Of a stretch of DNA of 64,000 nucleotides, positions 46,141-56,350 are shown one piece after another. The stretch covers positions 63,602,379 to 63,666,378 of the forward strand of contig NC_051073.1 of the NCBI RefSeq assembly GCF_004664715.2. The letters run 5' to 3'. Source of the stretch: Peromyscus leucopus (taxonomy: Eukaryota > Chordata > Mammalia > Rodentia > Cricetidae). Within the stretch, counting starts at the first letter, position 1, and every line of letters starts with the position of its first letter. The position numbers and the translations under genes are program-made. The notes under the pieces were generated by a model, which saw only the letters and a program-made list of their open reading frames with translations, had not been told where the DNA came from and searched no databases.

Positions 46141-46624
46141 AAACATCCTGCACTCTTCAGGCTGGACCAGGGATCCACTTCGTTATCTGTTTTTCTCCTC
46201 AGCAAGGTCTCTCCGTTCATATTCTTACCAAGCATCACAAGCACCACACCTTCAGGTAGGCAAAGGCAAAGGAGCCAGTGTCTGCAGGATCTGGCAATCC
46301 ACCAAGGAAGTCAAGGCCTATCTAAGCAGTTGTAACATTGAATAGATAGAAAATGAGGGGCCCAGGGGACTCCAGGAGGAATGCTGTGTGACAGGGATGT
46401 TGGAGTAAGGCCGGGATTCAATCCCAGTGACCTCATGAAGGAGGTGTCATTTGAGAAAACCTCCAAGGGAAAATAGGATTTAAACGTGGGTCAACATGCA
46501 GAGTGAATTTGGAAATGCAAATTTGTTAACAGCCATTGACCAATTTTGCTCAGTGAAGTTTTATTCTTCTTAATAACCTATTAAATTTATAGTAAATTAT
46601 TTCTCACCTAGGTGTCCAAATAGA

Positions 46625-46720
46625 TATGTGTGTGTGTGTGTATATACACACACATGTATATATAGATGTATATATATACATATACACACATGTATATATA
46701 GATGTGTATATATATTTATG
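46625..46720. repeat. (TG)n/(TA)n compound microsatellite
   Basis: tgtgtg, tatata, cacaca and gatgtata runs, with a direct repeat of about 38-40 bp (cacacatgtatatatagatg occurs twice). Confidence 0.93.
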
Positions 46721-46908
46721 TTATGTGTGCATTTTACCTGCATGTATGTTTGTATACTATGCGCAATTCTGGTTCCCAAGGAGATCAGACAAGGGAGTCA
46801 AATCCCCTGGGAATGGTTGCGAGCCACTATGGGTATGCTCAGAATCGAGCCTGGCTTCTCTGCAGGAACCAGTGTTATTAAGTACTGACTCATCTCTCCA
46901 GCTCTGGT
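46715..46908 (-). repeat. SINE B2/B3
   Basis: Reverse: tgttatgtgtgcattttacc, caaggagatcagacaaggg, tgactcatctctccagc. Confidence 0.85.
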
Positions 46909-47144
46909 TTCTATTTTTCTAATTGCAGGTGATGTTCATGTCCCAAATGTTCAAAATACCACCAGGTTGTTTTCTGTCTTCTAGGCAAGTTTCAACCCAT
47001 TTTGTTGCCTCCTTGGGATTCCTCCGCCACTTCCGGGCTTAGTTCCCACAGGGACACCTCCCTCAACACACGCTGCAAATACTTGCTTGTTTTTTGTTTT
47101 TTGTTTTTCTGTCACGTTTAGTCATTGACTGTTCTTTTAAGTGC

Positions 47145-47340
47145 ATAGGGGCTGGCAGGATGGCTGAGTGGAGAGACGAGCTTGCATTCAGACCCCACGA
47201 CCTCCATTCATCCCTGGATCCCTGGGCAGTAGGAGTGACTCCTGAGAGCTGCCCTCCGCCCTCCAGCCGCGTGCTGTGGCACTCCTACAGCTGCACAGAT
47301 GCACACACACAAGCACACACTCACACACAATTTAAGTAAA
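47145..47340 (+). repeat. SINE B2/B3
   Basis: ggggctggcaggatggctgag head, cctccagccgcgtgctgtgg, (AC)n tail. Confidence 0.8.
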
Positions 47341-47344
47341 TACT

Positions 47345-47412
47345 TAAGCGTGTGTGTTGCAGGGACTGAACCCAGGGCTGCACACACGCCAGACCAGCAC
47401 TCTCCCAGCCCT
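47345..47412 (-). repeat. SINE ID fragment
   Basis: Reverse: gttgcagggactgaaccc, cagaccagcactctccc. Confidence 0.6.
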
Positions 47413-47619
47413 TTTAAATCCCCGACACTGTTGAAATAGGCAGAAGCGTAAAAAGAGTAACAGCACACACCGGTCTGCTCCCTGCTCAGCTGTGATCACT
47501 GAAGCAAAGGACTGCTGATACAGTTGCAGGCTGCACTACCCCCAGCTTGCAATCCCAGTCCCTCCCTCCCCGCTCCAGAGTGTGACACTTGTCATTATTG
47601 TGTGCATTTTCCACACAGG

Positions 47620-47995
47620 CATGACCCTATAAAGAAGGGTTTGGTTTTGTGCATTACCAAACCGCCACGTGTGTACACAGCCACGAGCCACAAAATGACC
47701 GCATACGTAATGGTGGCCCCGAAGATTATAGGAGAGTTGAGACACTCCCTTCACTAGGATTTTGACTGTCCTGTGTTTAGATACATTTAGATGCACGAAT
47801 GTTTACCACTGTACTCCAGTGGTAAGTACCACACTGTAATAGGCTGAATAAGTTGGTAGCTTAGGAGTAATGAGCTACAGTATATAGCTATGGTTTGTAG
47901 TAGGTGATGCCATTTAAGTTTGTACAGTCACATCTTATAACAGCCACACAATGATGAAATCAGCATGTCCCCATCAGTAAGTGACATGACTATGT
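47620..47995 (+). mobile_element. Ancient mammalian DNA-transposon-type repeat (family not asserted)
   Basis: acgtaatggtggccccgaag, tttagatacatttagatgc and cagccacacaatgatgaaatc match an old repeat also seen in primates. It has no coding capacity. Confidence 0.45.
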
Positions 47996-48167
47996 GTGTG
48001 CATGTGCCATAACGCTGCTGATGCCATTCTGTAACATACACAGTCTTGTGAGTTACTCATAGGATACATAGAACTGTTAAATCATTTACTCCGTCATACC
48101 AATACACTACCATCTGTTCTTCCCTGATCACCATTTGAAGTTGTCTCAAGGTTTTGTTATTATAAAC

Positions 48168-48395
48168 CAGTGCTTCTCAAGCTTCTTAATGCTGCGACCC
48201 TTTAATACAGTTCCTCAGGGTGTGGTGACTGAACCATAAAATTATTTTTGTTGCTACTTCATAATTATAATTTGGCTACTGTTTTGAGTCTTAATGTAAA
48301 TATCTGTGTTTTCCGATGGTCTTAGGCGACCCCTGTGAAAGGGTAGTTTGACACCCGCCCCCCAGGGGTCTCAACCCACAGGCAGAGAACCACTG
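48168..48395 (+). mobile_element. URR1 hAT-Charlie non-autonomous DNA transposon
   Basis: Terminal inverted repeats cagtgcttctcaa and gagaaccactg bound a 228-bp body with gctgcgaccctttaatacag and ccgatggtcttaggcgacc, as in rodent URR1. Flanks give an 8-bp hAT-type duplication: ttataaac at 48160-48167 and ttataaat at 48396-48403 (7 of 8 match). Confidence 0.92.
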
Positions 48396-48411
48396 TTATA
48401 AATAAGACTGG

Positions 48412-48610
48412 GGAAGGCTGGGGAGATGGCTCAGCAGATACACACACTTGGGGCTGGTACAGAGGACCCACCCAAGATAAGTTCCCAGCACCCGAGTCTG
48501 GTGGCCACGATGACCTGTAACTCCAGCTCCAGGGCATCAGCACCCTCTTCTGGTATCCCAAGGAGGAATCCCAACCCCCCCACACACATAAAAATAATAA
48601 AAATAAAGTT
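48412..48610 (+). repeat. SINE B2
   Basis: gaaggctggggagatggctcag head, ccctcttctggtatccc, AATAATAAAAAT tail. Confidence 0.88.
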
Positions 48611-48691
48611 GTTCATCACAGTACTCGGAGCAGGTACCCTCTCCCCCAGCAGCAATAGTTGATGAAGTCAGCACCGCCAGTGCAGGAGTGC

Positions 48692-48751
48692 AGGCATGCA
48701 CTGGACAGGCATGCACAGGACAGGCATGCACTGGACAGGCATGCACAGGAG
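48692..48751 (+). repeat. 15-bp minisatellite with 30-bp higher-order period
   Basis: Four units of aggcatgcac-t/a-gga-c/g alternate strictly between the ctgg and cagg variants, giving a 30-bp period repeated twice. Confidence 0.93.
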
Positions 48752-48979
48752 GATGCACTCTATGGGGACAGGTGCCTAGGCCAGGCACAGCTGCCCATCC
48801 TCATGCTGTGTACAAGGAGAGGGGGCGCTCTTCTGTCAGTCCGCACATTTATAGAGGGTTTGAAGGGATCAGAGCGCTGGCCGGGCTTTGTGGTGAAAGT
48901 GTCCATCTTTCTGAACTAGAAACAACCCAGTGATCCAGAGGGCATCGTGTACATTGAAGTTTTGCAGCCAGGTAAGAGC

Positions 48980-49025
48980 CAACCCCACGCCCACGCCCCA
49001 CCCCCACCACCCCCACCACCCGCCA
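48980..49025. repeat. C-rich low-complexity tract
   Basis: CCCACGCC and CCACCACCCC runs. Confidence 0.85.
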
Positions 49026-49269
49026 GCTGCCCAAACGTCACCCAGCTGACAACTGGTTTACAGGTCCGTGTCAGCCTCTGGCCCGGGGATGTATTAAATA
49101 GGCTTATAGCCTTGGGTGTGTTTTCAGTGGACAGCACTGTGACACATTTACACCACGGGTCACCAAATGCATAAAACAGACTTGGTGGCGTCTTGTCCCT
49201 ACGTGTAACACAAAGGAAAAGAGAGTATTTGAACTTTTTTTATATAAGTTTCTAATTTGCTGCCTCTGT

Positions 49270-49440
49270 CACTTGCTTTTTGTTGTTGTGATGAAACACC
49301 ATGACCCGAAGCAGCTTACAGAAGGAAGTTCATTTTGGCTTAGGGTTCCAGAGGGAGAGTCCACAGTGGTGAGGAAGGCGTGGATGGCGTCAGGAAGCCA
49401 GATGAAGATGATAAGAGGTCACATGTCAACCATACACAGG
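49270..49440 (-). repeat. Rodent interspersed repeat, family A, partial
   Basis: gttgttgtgatgaaacaccatgacc, then aagcagcttacagaagg. Confidence 0.6.
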
Positions 49441-49484
49441 AAGCAGAGAGTAGACCGGAAGAGAAAAAGCTATTGTGTTAGTTT

Positions 49485-49620
49485 TCTTCTTTTTTTTTTT
49501 CCTTTTTTCTTTGGTTTGGTTTTTTGAAACAGGGTTTCTCTATAAGAGTAAGTTCCAGGACAGCCAAGACTATGGAGAAACCTTGTCTCAAAAAAGCAAA
49601 AAACAACAACAAAAAAAAAC
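49485..49620. repeat. B1 fold-back (inverted B1 ends)
   Basis: A reverse B1 3' end (about 49513-49541: tttgaaacagggtttctc) is joined across a few bases to a forward B1 3' half (about 49545-49600: ggacagccaagac, gagaaaccttgtctcaaa) with an AACAACAAC tail. Confidence 0.8.
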
Positions 49621-49694
49621 CCCAACAATAAAAATACCATGTGTTAGCATTTCAGACCCTCCCCCGGCCTGCCCAGCATCCTCCTCCCCCATGC

Positions 49695-49812
49695 TTTATT
49701 CCCATAAGATGCTCACCTTCTATCTCTCTCTCTCATCTTCTCTCTCTTTCTCCTTCCTCTGCCTTCTCTCTTCCTCCTCTCTGTCTCCCTTCTTCCTTCT
49801 CCCCCTCCCCTT
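49695..49812. repeat. CT-rich low-complexity tract
   Basis: tctctctc and cttcct runs. Confidence 0.95.
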
Positions 49813-49814
49813 TT

Positions 49815-50000
49815 TAAAAAAGATTTATTTATTACATATACAGTATTCTGCCTGCATGTGTCCCTGCAGGCCAGAAGAGGGCGCCAGATCTCATTAAAGA
49901 TGGTTGTGAGCCACCATGTGGTGCTGGGAATTGAACTCAGGTCCTCTGGAAGAGCAGCCAGTGCTCTTAACCTCTGAGCCATCTCTCCAGCACCCTCTCC
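49815..50000 (-). repeat. SINE B2
   Basis: Reverse: aagatttatttattacat, gccagaagagggcgccag, ctctgagccatctctccagc. Confidence 0.92.
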
Positions 50001-50009
50001 CTTCCCCCT

Positions 50010-50160
50010 TTAATAATAAAACTTTTCACGCGAGTGCTGCCTCTGTGATATGTCTTTCCCGTGGCTCCCACTTGCCGTGACCACCATTGGCCGTGTGTGC
50101 ATGGCTGTCTCTTTCTCACCCGCTGTGGGGCTCCTCGGCTCCAACTTGCCAAAGCCTGCC
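50010..50160 (+). other. Possible LTR R-U5-like fragment
   Basis: aataataaaacttttcacg followed by a CG-containing, CT-rich segment suggests the 3' part of a retroviral LTR. The evidence is thin. Confidence 0.25.
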
Positions 50161-50164
50161 GTTT

Positions 50165-50500
50165 TTACAACACCATGACCAAGCCAACTTACAGAAGGAA
50201 GGGTTTATTTGCCTTTTTATTGGTTCCTGAGGGAGAAGAATCTGTCGCTGCAAAGAACTATGGTAGCAAGCAGCCAGCATGGCAGCAGGAACTGGCTGCA
50301 GAGAGCTCCCGTCTTGAACCATAAACAGAGACGGAGCATCAGGAACGGCGCGATCAAAGATCACTCCCCGTGAAGTACTTCCAGTAAGGCTGCACCTAAC
50401 CCTACACATCAGCGCCCCCAACCGGGGACCAAGTACTCAAACATCTGAGCCTACTGGGGGCGGGATTCTCATGTAAACCACCACTGCCATAAACTCTCAC
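50165..50500 (-). repeat. Rodent interspersed repeat, family A, diverged
   Basis: acaacaccatgaccaagccaac, agaaggaagggtttatttgcc. Confidence 0.5.
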
Positions 50501-50597
50501 ATCACCAGTGACACACTTCCTCCAGCCAGGATCAGAGCCTGAAAATTCCATAACCTTCCCACGAAGCACCACCGCCTGGTGACCAAGTACATGAGCC

Positions 50598-50655
50598 TGG
50601 TGGTGGTGGTGGTGGTGGTGGTGGCGGCGGCGGCGGCGGCAGCGGCGGTGGTGGT
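50598..50655 (+). repeat. (GGT)n(GGC)n trinucleotide repeat
   Basis: About eight GGT units run into six or seven GGC units. It is outside any gene seen here. Confidence 0.95.
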
Positions 50656-50964
50656 AGACTTTTTCAAACCACCACACGAACCCAACCGGATTTATACACT
50701 AGTTCCTGCTTCCCTCCACTGATGGGTAATCGCTCTTTCACTGCTTGCCAAATTTGGATCAAGGTCTTGCTATGTATCTCAGACTGGCCTGGAATTCTGT
50801 TTAGGAGGGTTGGTTACAAGTTGTTATTGGTAATGGCCAGGAAAAAAGCTGAACAAAGGAGATTAGATTCAGGATCTTGTTCTAAAAAGGAAAAAGGGGG
50901 ATATACACATAGGATAAAAAGGTAGATTATTGAATCTATTTTTAGATCAAAAAAGCAACTACTA

Positions 50965-51158
50965 GCCGGGCTGGTGGCGGCGGTGGTGGCGGCACACGCC
51001 TTTAATCCCAGCACTGGAGAGGCAGAGGCAGGAGGATCTCTGTGAGTTTGAGGCCAGCCTGGGCTACAGAGTGTGTTCCCGGAAAAGGTACAAAGTTACA
51101 CAGAGAAACCCTGTCTCGAAAAACAAAACAAAACAAAACAAAACAAAACAAAAAAAGC
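50965..51158 (+). repeat. SINE B1, young, in duplicated retroviral unit 1
   Basis: CpG-rich head gccgggctggtggcgg and an (AAAAC)n tail. A 16-bp target duplication, aaaaagcaactactag, lies at 50950-50965 and 51159-51174. Confidence 0.93.
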
Positions 51159-51319
51159 AAAAAGCAACTACTAGTTTTAAATATTTTACATTGGCTTGGA
51201 TTTTTGTATATTGATACAAATTTGAGGTTATTTTTGTTATACTGTATATATGTTATAGAAAAGATAGGATAAAAAGGTAGATGATTAAATCTACTTACAA
51301 ACAAAAAAGCAACTACTAG

Positions 51320-51495
51320 GTTGTTTTTTGTTTGTTTGTTTGTTTGTTTTTTGAGACAGGGTTTCTCTGTGTAGCTTTGCGTCTTTCCTGGAACTCGCTT
51401 TGTAGCCCAGGCTGGCCTCAAACTCAGAGTGATCCACCTGGCTCTGCCTCCTGAGTGCTGGGATTAAAGGCGTGTGCCGCCGCCACCGCCCAGCT
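51320..51495 (-). repeat. SINE B1, young, in duplicated retroviral unit 2
   Basis: Reverse B1 with a (GTTT)n tail. The duplication gcaactactag lies at 51309-51319 and 51496-51506, the same target as the plus-strand B1 in unit 1. Confidence 0.93.
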
Positions 51496-52613
51496 GCAAC
51501 TACTAGTTTTAAATAATTTACATTGATATGGATTTTTATATATTGATACAAATTTAAGGTTATTTTGGTTTGAACATACTGTACATACGTTCCTATGCTT
51601 GTTCAAGGTATTGTACCTATACAGCTCATTTAACAATGTAATGTAAATTTCTAGTCCTAGAAAGTTATTAATATAAACTATTTAGAATAATAAAGAAATC
51701 GGGTTAGTAGTTAGTCACCTATTACAATCAAACTTGTAGTCATGTTAGGTATGTTTTAAAGGTCAAATAGAGATATATTATAGATAGACAGGTGGTCTTC
51801 AAACACTTCAGAGAGCTACAGAATATGGCATTTAAGATCTTTTTTTTTTTTTTTAATGACAATGAGACATGTCTACTCCTGGCAGCACTGATCTACTTCA
51901 GAGAAGATAATGGGCATCAAAGAAACTCCATATAGAGCTTACTTTCTTTGTGGCAAAAGTTAGCCACTGGGCAAGAAAGTGCCCTTCCCTCAACTACTGA
52001 CAGTATGCTTCCAAAATGGACAAGCAGGAGAGAAAAGACAATGACTACAGAATTTTGTCAAGACAAGGTGGGACAGTCCTTCAAAAATCCTGCTTCACAG
52101 GTAAGTCTGTCAGATACTCTAAACCTATAGGCTGAAGATGGATGCCCCAACATTGCAGAGGAACCTTGGGTGACAGTCCAGGAAGCTGGCTGCTTCTGTC
52201 ATTTCTTATTTTTGGAAGTTGTTTGCTCTACACTTTCTGTTTACTCGGTGATATTTTTTCCTTCTTGGGTCTCTGATGGAGTTGAAGACTTTATAGTTAT
52301 AGTTTTCCTTTTTAACAAATTCAGAAAAGACATTCATAAAAGAGGTGTAAAGTGTATAAGGTTGAGAGACATAAAAGGATAGTTTTGGGTTGATAATAAA
52401 AATTAGGATAGAAAGTGAATTACAACACTTTGAACTCACCAAGATAGAATGGATAATGTAGTATTTTCTCTGATTCTGTCAAATGCTAATGGACTAGACA
52501 TTGTTAATGTAATTATTGCCTGTATATATTCATATATAGTTATTTTATTTATTGTATATAGTTTTTCTGTTAGTTAAAACCTTTGCTTTTTAGTTTAGAA
52601 AAAAAGGGGGAAG

Positions 52614-52700
52614 TGTATGATATTTTGTTTGTGTTCTGACAAATAAAGCTTGCCTGGAGACCAGAGGGCAGAGCTAGCCACTAGTTAACCATATTTACTA
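52614..52700 (+). mobile_element. 3' LTR of the endogenous retrovirus, truncated
   Basis: Starts tgtatgatattttgtttgtg directly after the polypurine tract, then aataaagcttgcctgg and gagctagccactagttaacc. This aligns with the starts of the LTRs at 2153 and 36849 (minus). The rest is missing. Confidence 0.7.
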
Positions 52701-52739
52701 TATTTTCTTATCTGTTTTTGTGGGTATGTGAGGAATTTT

Positions 52740-53110
52740 ACTAACATATCTATCTCATTTTCAGATATTGTAGAACAACCTGATAAGTTGGATATTATTG
52801 TTGTTCCGATTTTAGATTTTTCAATTTTCTTTTTCTTTTTCTAAATTTATGTTTATATGCATGTGCCTGTGTGAGTTTATGTGTATCACATTAAATGCAG
52901 TTGCCCTCAGAGTCCGGAAAAGGGTGTCTGATCCCCTGGAACTGGAGTTACAGATGGTTGTGAGCAGCCTGATGTGGGATCTCAACTCAGGTCCTCTGCA
53001 AGAGCAGTGTGTGCTCTTCACCACTGAGCTATCTCTCCAGCCTCCGTTGTTCCTATTTTACATGAGGAAATTGGGTCAACAGGGGGGCAAAGTCACAGGT
53101 CTAGATGCGG
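52740..53110 (+). repeat. MIR-like element split by a B3/B2 SINE
   Basis: The old element (cattttcagatattgtag ... tattttacatgaggaaattggg) is interrupted by a reverse B2/B3 at about 52815-53045. A 15-bp target duplication, gttgttccgatttta, lies at 52800-52814 and, with one mismatch, at 53046-53060. Confidence 0.8.
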
Positions 53111-53339
53111 AGCGCTGCTCTGCTCTAGGCACTGCCCCATACATAGCTTGGATTTCTTTCAGCCAATGCATGATACCCATGGTAAACAGGGCCTGATTTT
53201 ATTACTCCACCCCTATTTGTGGGCATTTAGTTTATTCCAGCCTTTTCTTACTACAGATACAAAACAAGTTGTCCTAACATTCATCTCATTTATTTTCTGC
53301 TCCACACTTGGAATGAATTGTTCTCTCCTTCTCTCCTTT

Positions 53340-53410
53340 CTCCTTGAACTCATAGACATCCTTCTGTCTCAGTCTGGGATTACAGCAGGCACAGCCACTG
53401 AACTCGGCAG
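53340..53410 (-). repeat. SINE B1 fragment
   Basis: ccttgaactcatagacatcc, then gtctgggattacagcagg. Confidence 0.5.

Positions 53411-53462
<52 letters not shown>
53411..53462. repeat. (TTA)n microsatellite
   Basis: About 16 TTA units. Confidence 0.97.
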
Positions 53463-53464
<2 letters not shown>

Positions 53465-54327
53465 GTCACACACTTTGCTTCAATACGTCAAAGTCTGCTG
53501 TACTTGTATGTCTCTACTTGGAGGAGTCATTTTTTTTTATACTCTAGGACAATATAAATGGTCTCAATTCCCCAGTAAAAAGACACAGGCTAAAAGAATG
53601 GATATGAAAACAGGATCCATCCTTCTGCTGCATACAAGAAACACACCTCAGCATCAAAGATAGATATTACTTCAGAGTAAAGGATTAAAAAAAGATTTTT
53701 TTCTAAGCAAATGGGCCCAAGAAGCAAGATGGTATAGCTATTCTATTATCTAACAAAATAGACTTCAAACCAAAATTAATCAAAAGAGATGGAGAAGGAC
53801 ATTTCATACTCATCAAAGGAAAAATCCAGCAAGATCACATCTCAGTTCTTAACATGCCCCAAACACAAGGGCACCCACATTTGTAAAAGAAACATTACTA
53901 AAGTTTAAATCACACATTAATAGGAGAAAACTTTAATACACCACTCTCACCAATGGACAGGTCATCCAGACAAAAACTAAACAGAGAAATAATGAAGCTG
54001 ATGAATAATGGAGTTATGAATCAAATGAACCTAACAGATATCTACAGAACATTTCACTGAAACACAAAAGAATATATCTTCTTCTCAGCACCTCATGGAA
54101 TATTCTTCAAAACTGACCACATACTCAGTCACAAAGCAAGTCTCAACAGATAAAAGAAAAATGAAATAACACCCAGCATCCTATCAGACCACCACGGATT
54201 AAAGCTGGAATTTCAACACTAACAGAAACAACAGAAAGCCTACAAACTCATGGAAACTAAACAACTCCCTAATGAACGACTTCTGGGTCAAGGCAAAAAT
54301 AGAGAAATAAAAACTTCCTAGAATTCA

Positions 54328-54478
54328 CCAGCGGTGGTGGCACATGCCTCTGATCCCAGCACTTTGGAGGCAGAGGCAGGCAGATCTGTGAGTTTGAGGC
54401 CAGCCAGATGTACAAAGAGCATTCCAGTACAACCAGGGCTACAAAAAGAAACCCTTTCTTGAAAAAAAAAAAAAAAAA
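54328..54478 (+). repeat. SINE B1 inserted in the LINE-1
   Basis: The duplication cttcctagaatt precedes and follows the insert (about 54314-54326 and 54481-54493). Long pure A-tail. Confidence 0.92.
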
Positions 54479-54738
54479 GCCTTCCTAGAATTAAATGAAA
54501 ATGAACACACAACATATTCAAATTTATGGGACTCAATGAAAGTGGTGTTGAGAGGAAAGTTCATAGCACTAAGTGCCTACATAAAGACACTGGAGAGATC
54601 TCATACTAGCAGCTTAACAGTTCACCTGAAAGCTCAGTAACAAAAAGAAGCAAACACACCCAAGAGGAGTAGATGGGCAGGAAAAAATCAAACTGAGGGA
54701 TGAAATCAATAAAAGAAAAACAAAGAGAACAATACAAA

Positions 54739-54945
54739 GAATCAATGAGGGCTGGAGAGATGGCTCAGAGGTTAAGAGCACTGGCTGTTCTTCCAGAGGT
54801 CCTGAGTTCAATCCCCAGCAACCACATGGTGACTCACAACCATCTGTAATAAGATCTGGTGCCCTCTTCTGGTTTGAAGACATAGATGCATACAGAATAC
54901 TGTATACACAATAAATAAATCTTTAAAAAAACAAACAAAAAAAGA
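54739..54945 (+). repeat. SINE B2 inserted in the LINE-1
   Basis: The flanking duplication aaagaatcaatga is seen before the head (gggctggagagatggctc) and after the A-rich tail. Confidence 0.94.
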
Positions 54946-55263
54946 ATCAATGAAACAAAGAGTTGGTTCTTTGAGAAAAGCAGCAAGATAGACAAACCCT
55001 TATCCAAACCAAAAGACAGAGAACATCCAAATTAACAAAATCACAAATGAAAAAGGGGACATAACAACAGACACTGAGGAAATCCAAAGAATCACTAGGT
55101 CATACTTCAAAAACCTGTACTCCACAAAATTAGAAAATCTAAAAGAAATGGACAATCTTCCCAATAGATAGCACTTACCAAAGTTAAATCAAGATCAGAT
55201 AAACAATTTAAATAGTCCAATAACACCCAAAGAAATAGAAGCAGTTATTAAAATCTCCCAACC

Positions 55264-55822
55264 AGCGCCAGGTGGTGGTGGCACATGCCTGTCAGGGACC
55301 AAACATGGACCATGGAAAAGTACTAGCTAGGCCAGAGAACAAGCCCCTGCCCTAAACCAGATGCCCCCAAAGATAAAGAACAGGGCAGGTAGGTCAGGTA
55401 GCATAGCAACAGAACAATGGGCCCTGTCCAGTGACCTTACCACCTAGCACAACACCCTCACGACTTGCACATCTCCCTTCACCTGCATGTACCACACGTC
55501 GTGACCCCTCCCCTCCTTCCTGCCCCTCCCCCTCCCATGCTATATAAGCCTTGCTGAGGAGAATAAAATTTGCAGCTTGATCAGAACACTGTCTTGCTGT
55601 CTTCTCTCGTGTCTCCCCGTCCCTTTCATTCTCTCCCGCAAGTGGGTCGCCCCCGTTGACACCTCACTGGCACATGCCTTTAATCCCAGCACTCAGGAGG
55701 CAGAGGCAGGCAGGAACTCTGTGAGTTCAAGGCCAGCCTGGTCTACAGAGTGAGATCCAGGACAGACACCAAAACTACACAGAGAAACCCTGTCTTGAGA
55801 AAAAAACAAAAACAAAAACAAA
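55264..55822 (+). repeat. SINE B1 inserted in the LINE-1 and itself split by an LTR
   Basis: The B1 head (55264-55289) and rest (55673-55822) flank an LTR. The L1 target aaatctcc-c/t-aacca is repeated on both sides of the B1. Confidence 0.92.
55290..55672 (+). mobile_element. Solo LTR, ERVK type (RLTR10/MusD-like)
   Basis: Starts TGTCAGGG. A TATATAAG box lies at 55541 and AATAAA at 55562, followed by tttgcagcttgatcag and a CT-rich U5. With ends TG...CA the duplication is catgcc (55284-55289 and 55673-55678). The match extends to tggcacatgcc, so the exact 3' end is uncertain by a few bases. No internal genes remain. Confidence 0.8.
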
Positions 55823-55966
55823 TCTCCTAACCAAAAAAAGTCCAGGGCCAAATGGTTTTACTGCAGAATTCTACCAGACTGTCAAAAAAAGAGCTAATAC
55901 CAATACTCAAATTCTTCCATAAAATAGAAACAGAAGGAACATTATCAAATTGATTTTATGAGGCCA

Positions 55967-56350
55967 TGTTGGTTATTTGCGGAGCTCTTACCCTGCGAGG
56001 AAACATCACAAAACACGACAGAATCCACTAACAAGAGTTTTATTAAGATAAGGAAGAGAGACAGATGTGCACAGGCCTGTGGAAAGACAGGTGAATAAAG
56101 ATGGAGCCAGGAATCATGGCGCCGGCTTATAAAGACTGGGCTGCGCCTGCGCACACAGGCCCATGTGGCTATTCCACGCATGCACATAGATCACATGGTT
56201 GAGCTGCGTGCTTTACACAACCACGCAAAGCCACGGGGTCCTAGTCACGCGAGACATTTTGACCCGGAAATGACTAGGCGGAAGTGACTAGGTTCTGCTG
56301 GACATGCACAACCATGCCCAACCGTGGGGGCGTGTTGTGAATCTCTATCA
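55967..56350 (-). mobile_element. Solo LTR, IAP-like ERVK, CpG-rich, antisense
   Basis: Bounded on the plus strand by TGTTGG and TATCA, with duplication ggcca at 55962-55966 and 56351-56355. Removing it rejoins the L1 reading gaggccatagtc. On the minus strand it shows a TTTATAAG box, an AATAAA (56038-56043) and cttgttagtggattctg, as in IAP LTRs. It keeps many CpG and CGCG sites. Confidence 0.88.

Larger units (their letters stand above)
50800..52613 (+). mobile_element. Endogenous retrovirus, 3' internal part (mys-like), decayed
   Basis: AT-rich retroviral-type sequence ends at a polypurine tract (52597-52613: aaaaaaaggggg then aag), immediately followed by an LTR start at 52614. A second purine tract of similar form lies at about 50884-50902. 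A tandem duplication with two B1 insertions occupies 50917-51590. Short frames remain but none is long or recognisable enough to assign a viral protein, and stops break it throughout. Confidence 0.6.

Noticed and set aside
50598..50655. Polyglycine or polyalanine coding repeat
   Set aside because: The GGT/GGC triplets are not in any exon or credible open frame.
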